Assembly: GCF_014268755.2 (NCBI RefSeq)
Contig: NZ_CP077093.1
Span: forward strand, 2,716,001-2,780,000
From: Pseudomonas vanderleydeniana
Lineage (GTDB): Bacteria; Pseudomonadota; Gammaproteobacteria; Pseudomonadales; Pseudomonadaceae
Reading direction: 5' to 3'
Length of the DNA stretch: 64,000 bases
Shown here: piece by piece, positions 50,941-57,488 of the stretch
Layout: each line of letters opens with the position of its first letter
Numbering within the stretch: position 1 is the stretch's first letter
Position numbers and translations under genes: made by a program
Notes under the pieces: generated by a model
What the model was told of the DNA's origin: nothing
Seen by the model: only the letters and a program-made list of their open reading frames with translations
Database searches by the model: none

Positions 50941-50982
50941 AGAAACGGAGACGCCCATTAGCCGGTCTCGAGTCAAGGTCAA
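50941..50982 (+). repeat. 42-bp direct repeat, copy 2
   Basis: Partner of 46063-46104 (39 of 42 identical). Here the repeat runs straight into an apparently complete RDD-like frame, so this copy is the more likely original position. The two copies bracket 4.9 kb of immunity copies, IS remnants and small genes. Confidence 0.75.
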
Positions 50983-51244
50983 GCGCCATCGGGCCCTGCT
51001 TTTTCTGGCTCTAGGTTATTTTTTGTTGGGTGATGCCTTGCCCAGCGGTCAAACGCTGGGCAAGTGGCTGATGGGTATCTCGGTTGTCGGTTTCCCTGTG
51101 AATACACGGTGCACGGTGTTTCAGTCGTTTCTGCGCAACGTGCCGAAGGTATTGTTCAGTGTACTGGATGCCCTCTTTGCACTTTTCGGGCTCCGGCGGC
51201 GCCTGGGCGACATGCTTGCCATGACCATGGTGGTCAATAAATGA
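50957..51244 (+). CDS. Truncated RDD-like membrane protein, possible ATT start
   Basis: The open frame reads SRSRVKVKRHRALLFLALGY, then SGQTLGKWLMGISVVGFP and LRRRLGDMLAMTMVVNK, the second half of an RDD domain with two hydrophobic segments. No ATG, GTG or TTG lies at the natural start. A GGAG site stands six bases before ATT (50957), a rare start codon. If ATT is not used, an internal TTG at 51023 would give 73 residues. It may be a decaying gene. Function unknown. Confidence 0.5.
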   Translation: MSRSRVKVKRHRALLFLALGYFLLGDALPSGQTLGKWLMGISVVGFPVNTRCTVFQSFLRNVPKVLFSVLDALFALFGLRRRLGDMLAMTMVVNK

Positions 51245-51310
51245 CTGGAAAGCTGATGCCAAAGCCTGAGACGGCAGGATAGACTTTTCGATTTCCAAAG
51301 GCAGGAAGCC

Positions 51311-52099
51311 GTGACCTCTAGCCGCACGCTACAAGTGAAATCCAACCTTGAGCTACGCCTGTTCGCTGTGCTGAGCGGCGGTGCACTCGTCGCCGCGCTG
51401 GTGCTGTCGGAAGGCACCAGGCTCTCCGCCGAGTCGCTGTTTCCCCGGGCATTGTTTGGATTCATCAGTTCCCTGGCTCTGGGGCTCCCCTTGTTATTGC
51501 TGGGGGATCGTCGCTGGCCAATGTCCAGGACGCGGCACTTGGCGAATGGGATGGTCCAAAGCCTGGTGCTTTACCTCTTTTTCGGCAGTTTTTCCCTGTC
51601 GTTATTCAAGTCAGCGGTGCTCGGCGGTATTGCGTTAGGCGCCTGGTACGCTCTGGTTCTGCCTTGGGTGGAACGCTTGAACGGTCGGGAGGGCGCGCCG
51701 GCAGGGCGGAGCTGGCGTTCGGTGATGGCGCTTCCTCTGGCGGGAGGATTGGTGGTTGGTAGCGTTGCGTCCGTGTATTTCTTTTTTGCCCAGGCGTCGG
51801 TTCTGCCGATATTTTTCCTGTTTTTCGTGAGCGGGGCACTGCTCAGCATGCTGGTCTGTTGGCCGGTGCTGTGGCTGGTGGAGCGATTCCTGAAAACAGC
51901 CTGGCGTTATGTGATCGGCGGAGCGGGCAGTGGTTTGCTGATGTGGCTGATGTTTACCGGATCGGTGTTCGTGGAAAAGTCGACGACTGTGCTTCTCCCT
52001 GCATTCTGGCTCGGTCTTGGTGCTTTCGCATTGATCGGGTCGATAGCTGGCCTTCTGTATACGGCATTTGTCTGGAAACAGCTGCGAGCTGATTCGTGA
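51311..52099 (+). CDS. Polytopic membrane protein, family not recognised
   Basis: A 262-residue protein with about seven hydrophobic segments (e.g. LRLFAVLSGGALVAALVLS, ALGLPLLLLG, PIFFLFFVSGALLSMLVCWP). It starts with GTG after AGGAAGCC. Charged loops are short and no catalytic motif is seen. It could be an immunity protein against a membrane-acting toxin, or an unrelated inner-membrane protein. The next gene begins within or just after its end. Confidence 0.7.
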   Translation: MTSSRTLQVKSNLELRLFAVLSGGALVAALVLSEGTRLSAESLFPRALFGFISSLALGLPLLLLGDRRWPMSRTRHLANGMVQSLVLYLFFGSFSLSLFKSAVLGGIALGAWYALVLPWVERLNGREGAPAGRSWRSVMALPLAGGLVVGSVASVYFFFAQASVLPIFFLFFVSGALLSMLVCWPVLWLVERFLKTAWRYVIGGAGSGLLMWLMFTGSVFVEKSTTVLLPAFWLGLGAFALIGSIAGLLYTAFVWKQLRADS

Positions 52100-52130
52100 G
52101 CGCAGGGGGGACAAAGGAGTGGTGGCTGTA

Positions 52131-52583
52131 GTGGACAAACAGGTGTATGAACTGACTGCCGATGATTTTGCGCAGTATGGGGCGTGGTTTTTTCCGATGG
52201 ATGATTCTGCAGAGGATGAGCTGACTGTCCGCCCTATTGGTAAGGAGGATGTCTGCTCTGATTTCCAGGTTGTCATAAGAACTCGGTTCTGCTGTGCCAA
52301 TGGAAAGGAATATATCGGTTACTTATATTGGGATGCGAATGCCTCAGTGGAGTATTTGAAGCCTGTCATGTTCATGGACGATGGGACTTGCCTTTGCTTT
52401 TGGAACGGGATTGTCAAGCCCGCCTGGGAGAAACACCCAGGGATCTTTGATTTTATGAGTTCGAATTTTCCTATTTCATTTGTCTCGGAACCACTCTTTG
52501 CGATGCCGAGTATAACAGGAGAGCTTGAAGGGCTTTATTATCTGAGTGATGCCGGGGTCAGTATTGTGTTTTTTTATGATTAG
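52131..52583 (+). CDS. Hypothetical protein, possible orphan immunity protein
   Basis: A ~150-residue acidic, aromatic-rich protein (KQVYELTADDFAQYGAWFF ... GLYYLSDAGVSIVFFYD). The likely start is the GTG at 52131, 11 bases after AAGGAG; GTG codons at 52119 and 52122 are alternatives. It has no signal peptide. Low GC, size and acidic character resemble immunity proteins of polymorphic toxins; no family is recognised. It follows the membrane protein gene by about 30 bases and may be co-transcribed. Confidence 0.65.
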   Translation: MDKQVYELTADDFAQYGAWFFPMDDSAEDELTVRPIGKEDVCSDFQVVIRTRFCCANGKEYIGYLYWDANASVEYLKPVMFMDDGTCLCFWNGIVKPAWEKHPGIFDFMSSNFPISFVSEPLFAMPSITGELEGLYYLSDAGVSIVFFYD

Positions 52584-52607
52584 AGGGAAGGAAACGGGTT
52601 CGCTTTC

Positions 52608-52916
52608 ATGAGTACGGCCAAGACAGAACAACTCTCATGGCAATGATCCGGCGCCAACGTTCAGCCGCAGCGCTCGATTCCCCCACCACGGTTCCCACCG
52701 CAAACGAACAACCCGGAAACCACCCTTGTCACCGTCTACTCCATCCTGCAGTCCGCTGCTGCTACCGCCTACGAAAATGCCGACAGCCAAACGGGCTCCA
52801 ACCGCAACGTCGCGCTGGGCGTCGTGCACCTGATCGAGTTGGCACAATGGTGGGTGGATTCGTTGTTGGATAAGCCGCTGACGGCTGATGCGAATAGCCA
52901 GGCCGCGTCGACCTGA
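52608..52916 (+). pseudogene. DUF3077-like small protein with in-frame stop
   Basis: The frame opens MSTAKTEQLSWQ and meets TGA at codon 13, then continues open to TGA at 52914. The later part (VYSILQSAAATAYENADSQT, then VALGVVHLIELAQWWVDSLL) resembles the C-terminal half of DUF3077-type Pseudomonas proteins. Loss of the reading frame by a single nonsense change is the simplest reading. A downstream start cannot be excluded. Confidence 0.5.
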
Positions 52917-52985
52917 AACGGGAAGGGGAGGTGTTTAGCCCTTGAGCATAAGGGAAGGCCTGGAACCGGGCCCTCCCTTATGGCT

Positions 52986-53573
52986 TCATTGCCCTGGCGG
53001 CGTCGAAATTTCTGCCGTCGAGGGCGTACTCTCCACAGGAATACGTTCCTTCGGCTTCGTCACGTCATAGACATGCAGTTCACAGCGCTGCTGGGTGGAC
53101 TGGAACTCGACCAGATAGACCTTGCTGCGCTGTGGCGTAAAACGGGTACTGATGGGGCCACAGGTATAGTGGGCGGCTGCGGTGTCGCCACTTGCATAAC
53201 CTGATACCTCCAGCAACTGGTCAGCATCGGCCCGCATTTCCAATTGCGGGAAGTGTTTCAGCAACGCGCTGTGGCTGGTTTCGTTGAGCTTGGCGATCCA
53301 GCCGAATACCTGGCCACGGCCGGTATACACCACTGTGCCCAGCACTTCCTTGCGTTGGTCGGGGTCTGCCGAGCGACGGATCGAGAACTCCACGGGGATG
53401 GCATTGCCCGCGGATTTCATGATGACCTTGGCGTGCTGCGCATCGACGGTGACCTTGTTCTGGCCCAGTTGCACACCGTCCTTGAGGAAGGTGGGCGAGG
53501 AATCCCTGACATTGGAGTGACAGGCGGGCAAGGCCAGGATGAGCGCCAGGGTTAGCAGTCGAGTTCTCTTCAT
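52986..53573 (-). CDS. Putative lipoprotein, 195 residues
   Basis: The protein starts MKRTRLLTLALILALPAC, a lipoprotein signal with lipobox LPAC. The mature part is beta-rich and neutral, with two later Cys in HYTCGPISTRF and QQRCELHVYD. Its ATG overlaps the stop of the preceding small membrane-protein gene by four bases, so the two are translationally coupled and probably act together at the envelope. The family is not recognised. Confidence 0.8.
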   Translation of the reverse strand: MKRTRLLTLALILALPACHSNVRDSSPTFLKDGVQLGQNKVTVDAQHAKVIMKSAGNAIPVEFSIRRSADPDQRKEVLGTVVYTGRGQVFGWIAKLNETSHSALLKHFPQLEMRADADQLLEVSGYASGDTAAAHYTCGPISTRFTPQRSKVYLVEFQSTQQRCELHVYDVTKPKERIPVESTPSTAEISTPPGQ

Positions 53574-53818
53574 TGCTGATGAATATCCTTGAGAGTGTTT
53601 TTTGATGGCGCGCGGCGGCGTTTCTTGCCGATCCGTTCCCACAGTTCGTTGAGAGCGAACCAGATCACCATCAACAGGCCGATGAACACGAAGGTGTTGT
53701 GGTTGTGGAACAGCCCCTGCAACTTGCCGGCAAGCCAGGCCGAGATCACCATCAGGAATACGAAGCGCAGGCCGGTCAGTACGGCTTGGAGGTATTCGTT
53801 ACCGATATTGCGGGACAT
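53570..53818 (-). CDS. Small inner-membrane protein
   Basis: An 82-residue protein starting MSRNIGNEYLQAVLTGLRF with two hydrophobic segments (RFVFLMVISAWLAGKL and NTFVFIGLLMVIWFALNEL) and a basic tail (GKKRRRAPSKN). The frame extends further upstream to 53968 without a credible start. It overlaps the lipoprotein gene downstream. Function unknown. Confidence 0.75.
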   Translation of the reverse strand: MSRNIGNEYLQAVLTGLRFVFLMVISAWLAGKLQGLFHNHNTFVFIGLLMVIWFALNELWERIGKKRRRAPSKNTLKDIHQQ

Positions 53819-53997
53819 TCCATTGCTCTTTGGGCAGAAAGGAGAGGAAGGCACGCCCAGGTCTTGTGTATCGGCCGCCCTGGCGCATGCTTTTCGCGAT
53901 GCGAAGCCTAAGGGATGTAGTGGCGTTTTGCCAATGAAAACGGTCGATTTTGATTTATTGGCGCCCAAAACCTGTCGCCCTTAGAGGGGATGCAGCA

Positions 53998-54025
53998 ACA
54001 AAAAAGGCACCGAACTATCGGTGCC
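53998..54025 (-). terminator. Intrinsic terminator of xenA
   Basis: On the minus strand, GGCACCGA, loop TAGT and TCGGTGCC form a perfect 8-bp stem followed by six T, 24 bases after the xenA stop. This is a classical rho-independent terminator. Confidence 0.92.
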
Positions 54026-54049
54026 TTCCTGGTTCAACGCTGCTTCAGC

Positions 54050-55141
54050 TCAACGATAACGCTCCAGCCAATGCGCGTAAGGCGCCGGCAGCGTCCAGGC
54101 AGCCTTGTCGACGCCCAGTTCCTTGGCCGCGAAGTACGCCCAATGCGGGTCGGCCAAGTGCGCGCGGCCGACCGAGACCAGGTCCAGTTGCCCTGCCTGC
54201 AGGGCGCCTTCGGCCAGTTGCGGGGTACCGAAGCCCCAGGCCGAGGTCACCGGGATATCCGCTTCGCGACGCACGCGCTCGGCGATCGGGCCCATGAACG
54301 CCGGGCCCCACGGGATGTTGGCATCCGGAGTGGTAAAGCCGACGCTGACGCTCAGCAGGTCCAGGCCGCCGGCCTTGAACCGACGGGCCAGCTCGATGGA
54401 TTCGGTGAGGGTCTTCTCGTCGCGACCGTCGTATTCCAGCACGCCGAAACGCGCGGTGAGCGGCAGGTTTTCCGGCCAGACCTCACGCACGGCGGCGAGG
54501 GTCTCCAGCAGGAAGCGGCTGCGGTTGTCGAAGCTGCCACCGTAGGCGTCGGTACGCTGGTTGGAGTGCTCGGAAAAAAAGCTCTGGCCGAGATAGCCGT
54601 GGGCGAAGTGCAATTCGATCCACTCGAAACCGGCATCGCGGGCACGACGGGCGGCATCGACGAAGTTCTGCTTGATCCGCGCGATGTCGTCCAGGGTCAT
54701 GGCCTTTGGCGTTTTCGGCAGGTGCGCACCGAAGGGCAGGGCGGATGGGGCGAGGGTCTGCCAGCCACGGGCGTCGGATTCGGCAATGTGGTCGTCGCCT
54801 TCCCATGGGCGGTTGGCGCTGGCCTTGCGACCGGCGTGAGCGATCTGGATGCCCGGTACCGAGCCGGCCGCCTTGATGGCCTTGACCACGGGAACGAAGG
54901 CCTGGGCCTGTTCGTCGTTCCAGATACCGGCGCAGCCCGGGGTGATGCGGCCTTCCGGTGCCACGGCGGTGGCTTCGACCACCACCAGGCCGGCACCGCC
55001 GCGTGCCAGACCGGCATAGTGGACCTGGTGCCAGTCGTTGATCAGGCCGTCGTTGGCCATGTATTGGCACATCGGTGGAATCGCGATGCGGTTGCGTAGG
55101 GTGACGTCCTTGAGCGTGTAGGGTTGGAACAATGCCGACAT
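54050..55141 (-). CDS. xenA: Xenobiotic reductase A-type old yellow enzyme
   Basis: A 363-residue FMN-dependent ene-reductase of the YqjM/XenA class, cytoplasmic, which reduces activated C=C bonds and nitro compounds with NAD(P)H. It closely matches the Pseudomonas putida XenA sequence as I recall it. Visible active-site features are PPMCQYMA (C25 tuning the flavin, Y27), ELHFAHGYLGQSFFS (the His pair near 178/181 and Y183), and IQIAHAGRKAS. It is divergent from an ArsR-type regulator with a dyad between them. Confidence 0.95.
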   Translation of the reverse strand: MSALFQPYTLKDVTLRNRIAIPPMCQYMANDGLINDWHQVHYAGLARGGAGLVVVEATAVAPEGRITPGCAGIWNDEQAQAFVPVVKAIKAAGSVPGIQIAHAGRKASANRPWEGDDHIAESDARGWQTLAPSALPFGAHLPKTPKAMTLDDIARIKQNFVDAARRARDAGFEWIELHFAHGYLGQSFFSEHSNQRTDAYGGSFDNRSRFLLETLAAVREVWPENLPLTARFGVLEYDGRDEKTLTESIELARRFKAGGLDLLSVSVGFTTPDANIPWGPAFMGPIAERVRREADIPVTSAWGFGTPQLAEGALQAGQLDLVSVGRAHLADPHWAYFAAKELGVDKAAWTLPAPYAHWLERYR

Positions 55142-55181
55142 GGAAAATCTCCCGGAGACGGTGGGTGAGGTTGATTCGTTT

Positions 55182-55199
55182 GTTCGATGGTAATCGAAC
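55182..55199. promoter_or_regulatory. Candidate operator between xenA and the ArsR-type gene
   Basis: GTTCGAT-GGTA-ATCGAAC is a perfect 7-bp dyad placed about 40 bases upstream of both starts. For the regulator, TATCAT (55224) with ATGGCA (55201) at 17-base spacing would be a promoter just downstream of the dyad. The arrangement suits a repressor controlling both genes. Confidence 0.55.
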
Positions 55200-55235
55200 T
55201 ATGGCAATAAAGGGAAGTCTTGTTATCATCACGGC

Positions 55236-55535
55236 ATGCGAGAATTCAAACACCCGGCTCCCGAAGACCTCATGCTCGAACGCGTGCTCTACGCCTTGAG
55301 CGACCCTGTGCGCATGGAAATCGTTCGCTGCCTGGCCGGCGTCGCCGAGGCGACCTGCGGCGAGCTGGACGGCGGACGGCCCAAGTCCAGCATGTCCCAT
55401 CACTTTCGCGTGCTGCGTGATGCGGGGTTGGTGCATACCCGTAACGTCGGTACCACGCACATGAACTCGTTGCGCTCCGAAATGCTCGATGCACGCTTTC
55501 CCGGGCTGCTCGGCTGCATTCTTTCCCAGCGCTGA
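55236..55535 (+). CDS. ArsR-family transcription regulator
   Basis: A 99-residue winged-helix protein. LSDPVRMEIVRCLAG is the usual ArsR start, the recognition helix lies in KSSMSHHFRVLRDAGLV, and the wing in HTRNVGTTHMN. No metal-binding Cys pair (CxC) is seen, so it may sense something other than metal. The start lacks a ribosome site and the candidate TATCAT box lies only seven bases before it, so the message may be leaderless. It probably regulates xenA. Confidence 0.9.
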   Translation: MREFKHPAPEDLMLERVLYALSDPVRMEIVRCLAGVAEATCGELDGGRPKSSMSHHFRVLRDAGLVHTRNVGTTHMNSLRSEMLDARFPGLLGCILSQR

Positions 55536-55708
55536 GCGCCGCTGCGGCGGTTGAAAACACGCCCGCCGCGAACCTGTTTTCCCCTGGCCGTTCTCTCCGC
55601 GCAAGCTTATAAATCCGCGTAGAAAACGAGGATTCATGGGCGGTTGGGTTCGTCGAACGGCTGTCCAGGGATTCGAAAGGTCTTTCCACGGAGACGGATG
55701 ACAGTTCG

Positions 55709-56917
55709 ATGCTTTGGCGCCGCTTGCTGAAACGAAACGCTGCGGGTTCAGGTTCCCCTGGGGGCGAGCCCGCTGTCGGCTACTTCATGCCTCAGTCGGC
55801 CGCCGAGCTTCTTTCGACGCCGCGTCGCCAGGCGCTCCTCGGGCAGGTCTGGCAGCTCGTTTCCCTGTCGCGCGATCAGTTCGATGCGCTCTACCTCAAG
55901 CCCATCGAGCATTGCGCCGGGCTGGCCCAACAGTTTCCCGCCTCGCAGCAGGGGCATCATGCCTATCACGGTGGCCTGCTCGATCACTGCCTGAATACCA
56001 CGGTTTATGCGCTGAAATTGCGCCAGTCACGGCTGTTGCCGGTCGGCGCAAGTGCGGAAAAGCAGGGCGCCCAGGCGGAGGCCTGGAGCGTCGCCACGGT
56101 GTATGCGACGTTGCTGCGTGGCATGGGCCGGTTGATCGTCGAGGTGGATGTGCAACTGTCGAATGGTGCAGTCTGGCATCCCTGGATGGGGCCGCCTGAC
56201 AGGCCTTATCGTTTCAGATACGTCAGCGATAGCGTTGATGGGCTGCATACGGTGGCAGCTGGCATGTTGCTAACCCAACTGGTGCCGCACTCGACGCTTC
56301 AATGGCTCAGCGGCTACCCCGAACTCTGGAGTGCCTTGATTCACCTCCTGGCGGGACATGAAGAGGAGGGCGGCGCCTTGGCCGAGCTTGTCATCCAGGC
56401 TATTCAGGCATCGATTGCCGGAGAGCAGGAGAGCAGTCCCGTCAAGACACTTCAGACGCCCACGGTCGAGATATCGCCTGCTCCGGTTGCAATAGTCGCT
56501 GACGACGAAATGGGCGAGGAGACGGCCGACAAGGCCCAGGGCGAGGCTTTCATGGTTTGGCTTCGTGAGGGCATTCTCGGTGGCAGGATCGTGACCAACA
56601 CCACCGCCGCAAAGGTGCACAGTGTGGCCGGCACGGCATTCATGGTTTCCCCGGGTATCTTCCACCGTTATGTCCAGGAGCATCCCGAGGTGGCCGAGCT
56701 GGCCAGGCCGCAGGGCCTTGATGACTGGCGCTGGGTCCAGCGCTGTTTCGAGAAACGGCGAGTGCACCGCAGAAGCGGCAAGGGCCTGAACATCTGGACC
56801 TGCGAGCTTCAGGACCTGCGCAAGACCCGCGACATCAAGGGCTATCTGTTCAAGGACCCGCTGCTGATTTTCGCCGAGGCACCGGCAGACAATCCGGCCC
56901 TGCGACTGAAGGCGTGA
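55709..56917 (+). CDS. MobH/TraI_2-type relaxase-like protein, solitary
   Basis: A 402-residue protein. The N-terminal half (GYFMPQSAAELLSTPRRQAL and HHAYHGGLLDHCLNT) is the HD-like TraI_2 domain of MobH relaxases. The C-terminal part (GEAFMVWLREGILGGRIVTN, then LIFAEAP at the end) is the TraI_2 C-terminal winged-helix domain. It is shorter than relaxases of integrative elements and has no transfer genes, oriT or integrase near it. The metal-binding HD residues appear partly present. It is either a domesticated copy or a remnant with an intact frame. Confidence 0.75.
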   Translation: MLWRRLLKRNAAGSGSPGGEPAVGYFMPQSAAELLSTPRRQALLGQVWQLVSLSRDQFDALYLKPIEHCAGLAQQFPASQQGHHAYHGGLLDHCLNTTVYALKLRQSRLLPVGASAEKQGAQAEAWSVATVYATLLRGMGRLIVEVDVQLSNGAVWHPWMGPPDRPYRFRYVSDSVDGLHTVAAGMLLTQLVPHSTLQWLSGYPELWSALIHLLAGHEEEGGALAELVIQAIQASIAGEQESSPVKTLQTPTVEISPAPVAIVADDEMGEETADKAQGEAFMVWLREGILGGRIVTNTTAAKVHSVAGTAFMVSPGIFHRYVQEHPEVAELARPQGLDDWRWVQRCFEKRRVHRRSGKGLNIWTCELQDLRKTRDIKGYLFKDPLLIFAEAPADNPALRLKA

Positions 56918-56924
56918 AGGCGCC

Positions 56925-57422
56925 TCAGTCGAGCATCAACTGCATGTGCGTGGTCTGCCATAGCGGGTCGGCCTCGACGTCCACGATGGCAAAACCCTGC
57001 CGCTCCCAGAAGGCGATCGCGCCTGGCAGAAACGGGTGGGTGTGCAGATAGAGGCACTCGACGCCCGCCTGCGCCGCCATCTCCCGCAGTGCACCAAACA
57101 GCGCGGCGGCCAGGCCGTGCCGGCGGTACTCCGGCAGCACGAACAGGCGTACCACTTCGACCACCCGGACTCCTCGATAGTCCAGTTGTTGGAAACGATG
57201 GTCGTAGGGCAGGTAGCCGATGGCGGCCACCAGCCGACCGTGGTCGCGGGCGATCAGGAACCGGCCTTCGCCTTCGAGGTAGGTTTCGGCGAAACGGACC
57301 AGGTCAACCGGCATGGGCGTGCCGGCGAGCATCGGGAAGAGGTGACGGCGGGCCTCGTTGACGAAGCCGACCACCTCATCGATGGACTGGCGAGTGACGC
57401 TCTGGATTGACCCGTTGGGCAT
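56925..57422 (-). CDS. GNAT family N-acetyltransferase
   Basis: A 165-residue acetyltransferase. The acetyl-CoA site is visible as VVRLFVLPEYRRHGLAAALF (the R/Q-x-x-G-x-A loop), with the preceding strand RLVAAIGYLPYD and a C-terminal FWERQGFAIVD. Substrate unknown. The start MPNGSIQSVT is chosen; the longer frame to 57464 would run into the ycaO terminator hairpin. Confidence 0.85.
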   Translation of the reverse strand: MPNGSIQSVTRQSIDEVVGFVNEARRHLFPMLAGTPMPVDLVRFAETYLEGEGRFLIARDHGRLVAAIGYLPYDHRFQQLDYRGVRVVEVVRLFVLPEYRRHGLAAALFGALREMAAQAGVECLYLHTHPFLPGAIAFWERQGFAIVDVEADPLWQTTHMQLMLD

Positions 57423-57449
57423 CGGTTTCAGGCTGCCTCGGTATCCCAC

Positions 57450-57480
57450 GAGAAAAAAGCGCACGGGGCGCTTTTCTCTC
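57450..57480 (-). terminator. Intrinsic terminator of the OsmC-YcaO gene
   Basis: GAGAAAAAAGCGC, loop ACGGG and GCGCTTTTCTCTC form a 13-base near-perfect dyad nine bases past the ycaO stop. On the minus strand the stem ends in a T-run, giving a standard terminator; the A/T arms may make it work in both directions. Confidence 0.85.
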
Positions 57481-57488
57481 GGGAGGGC

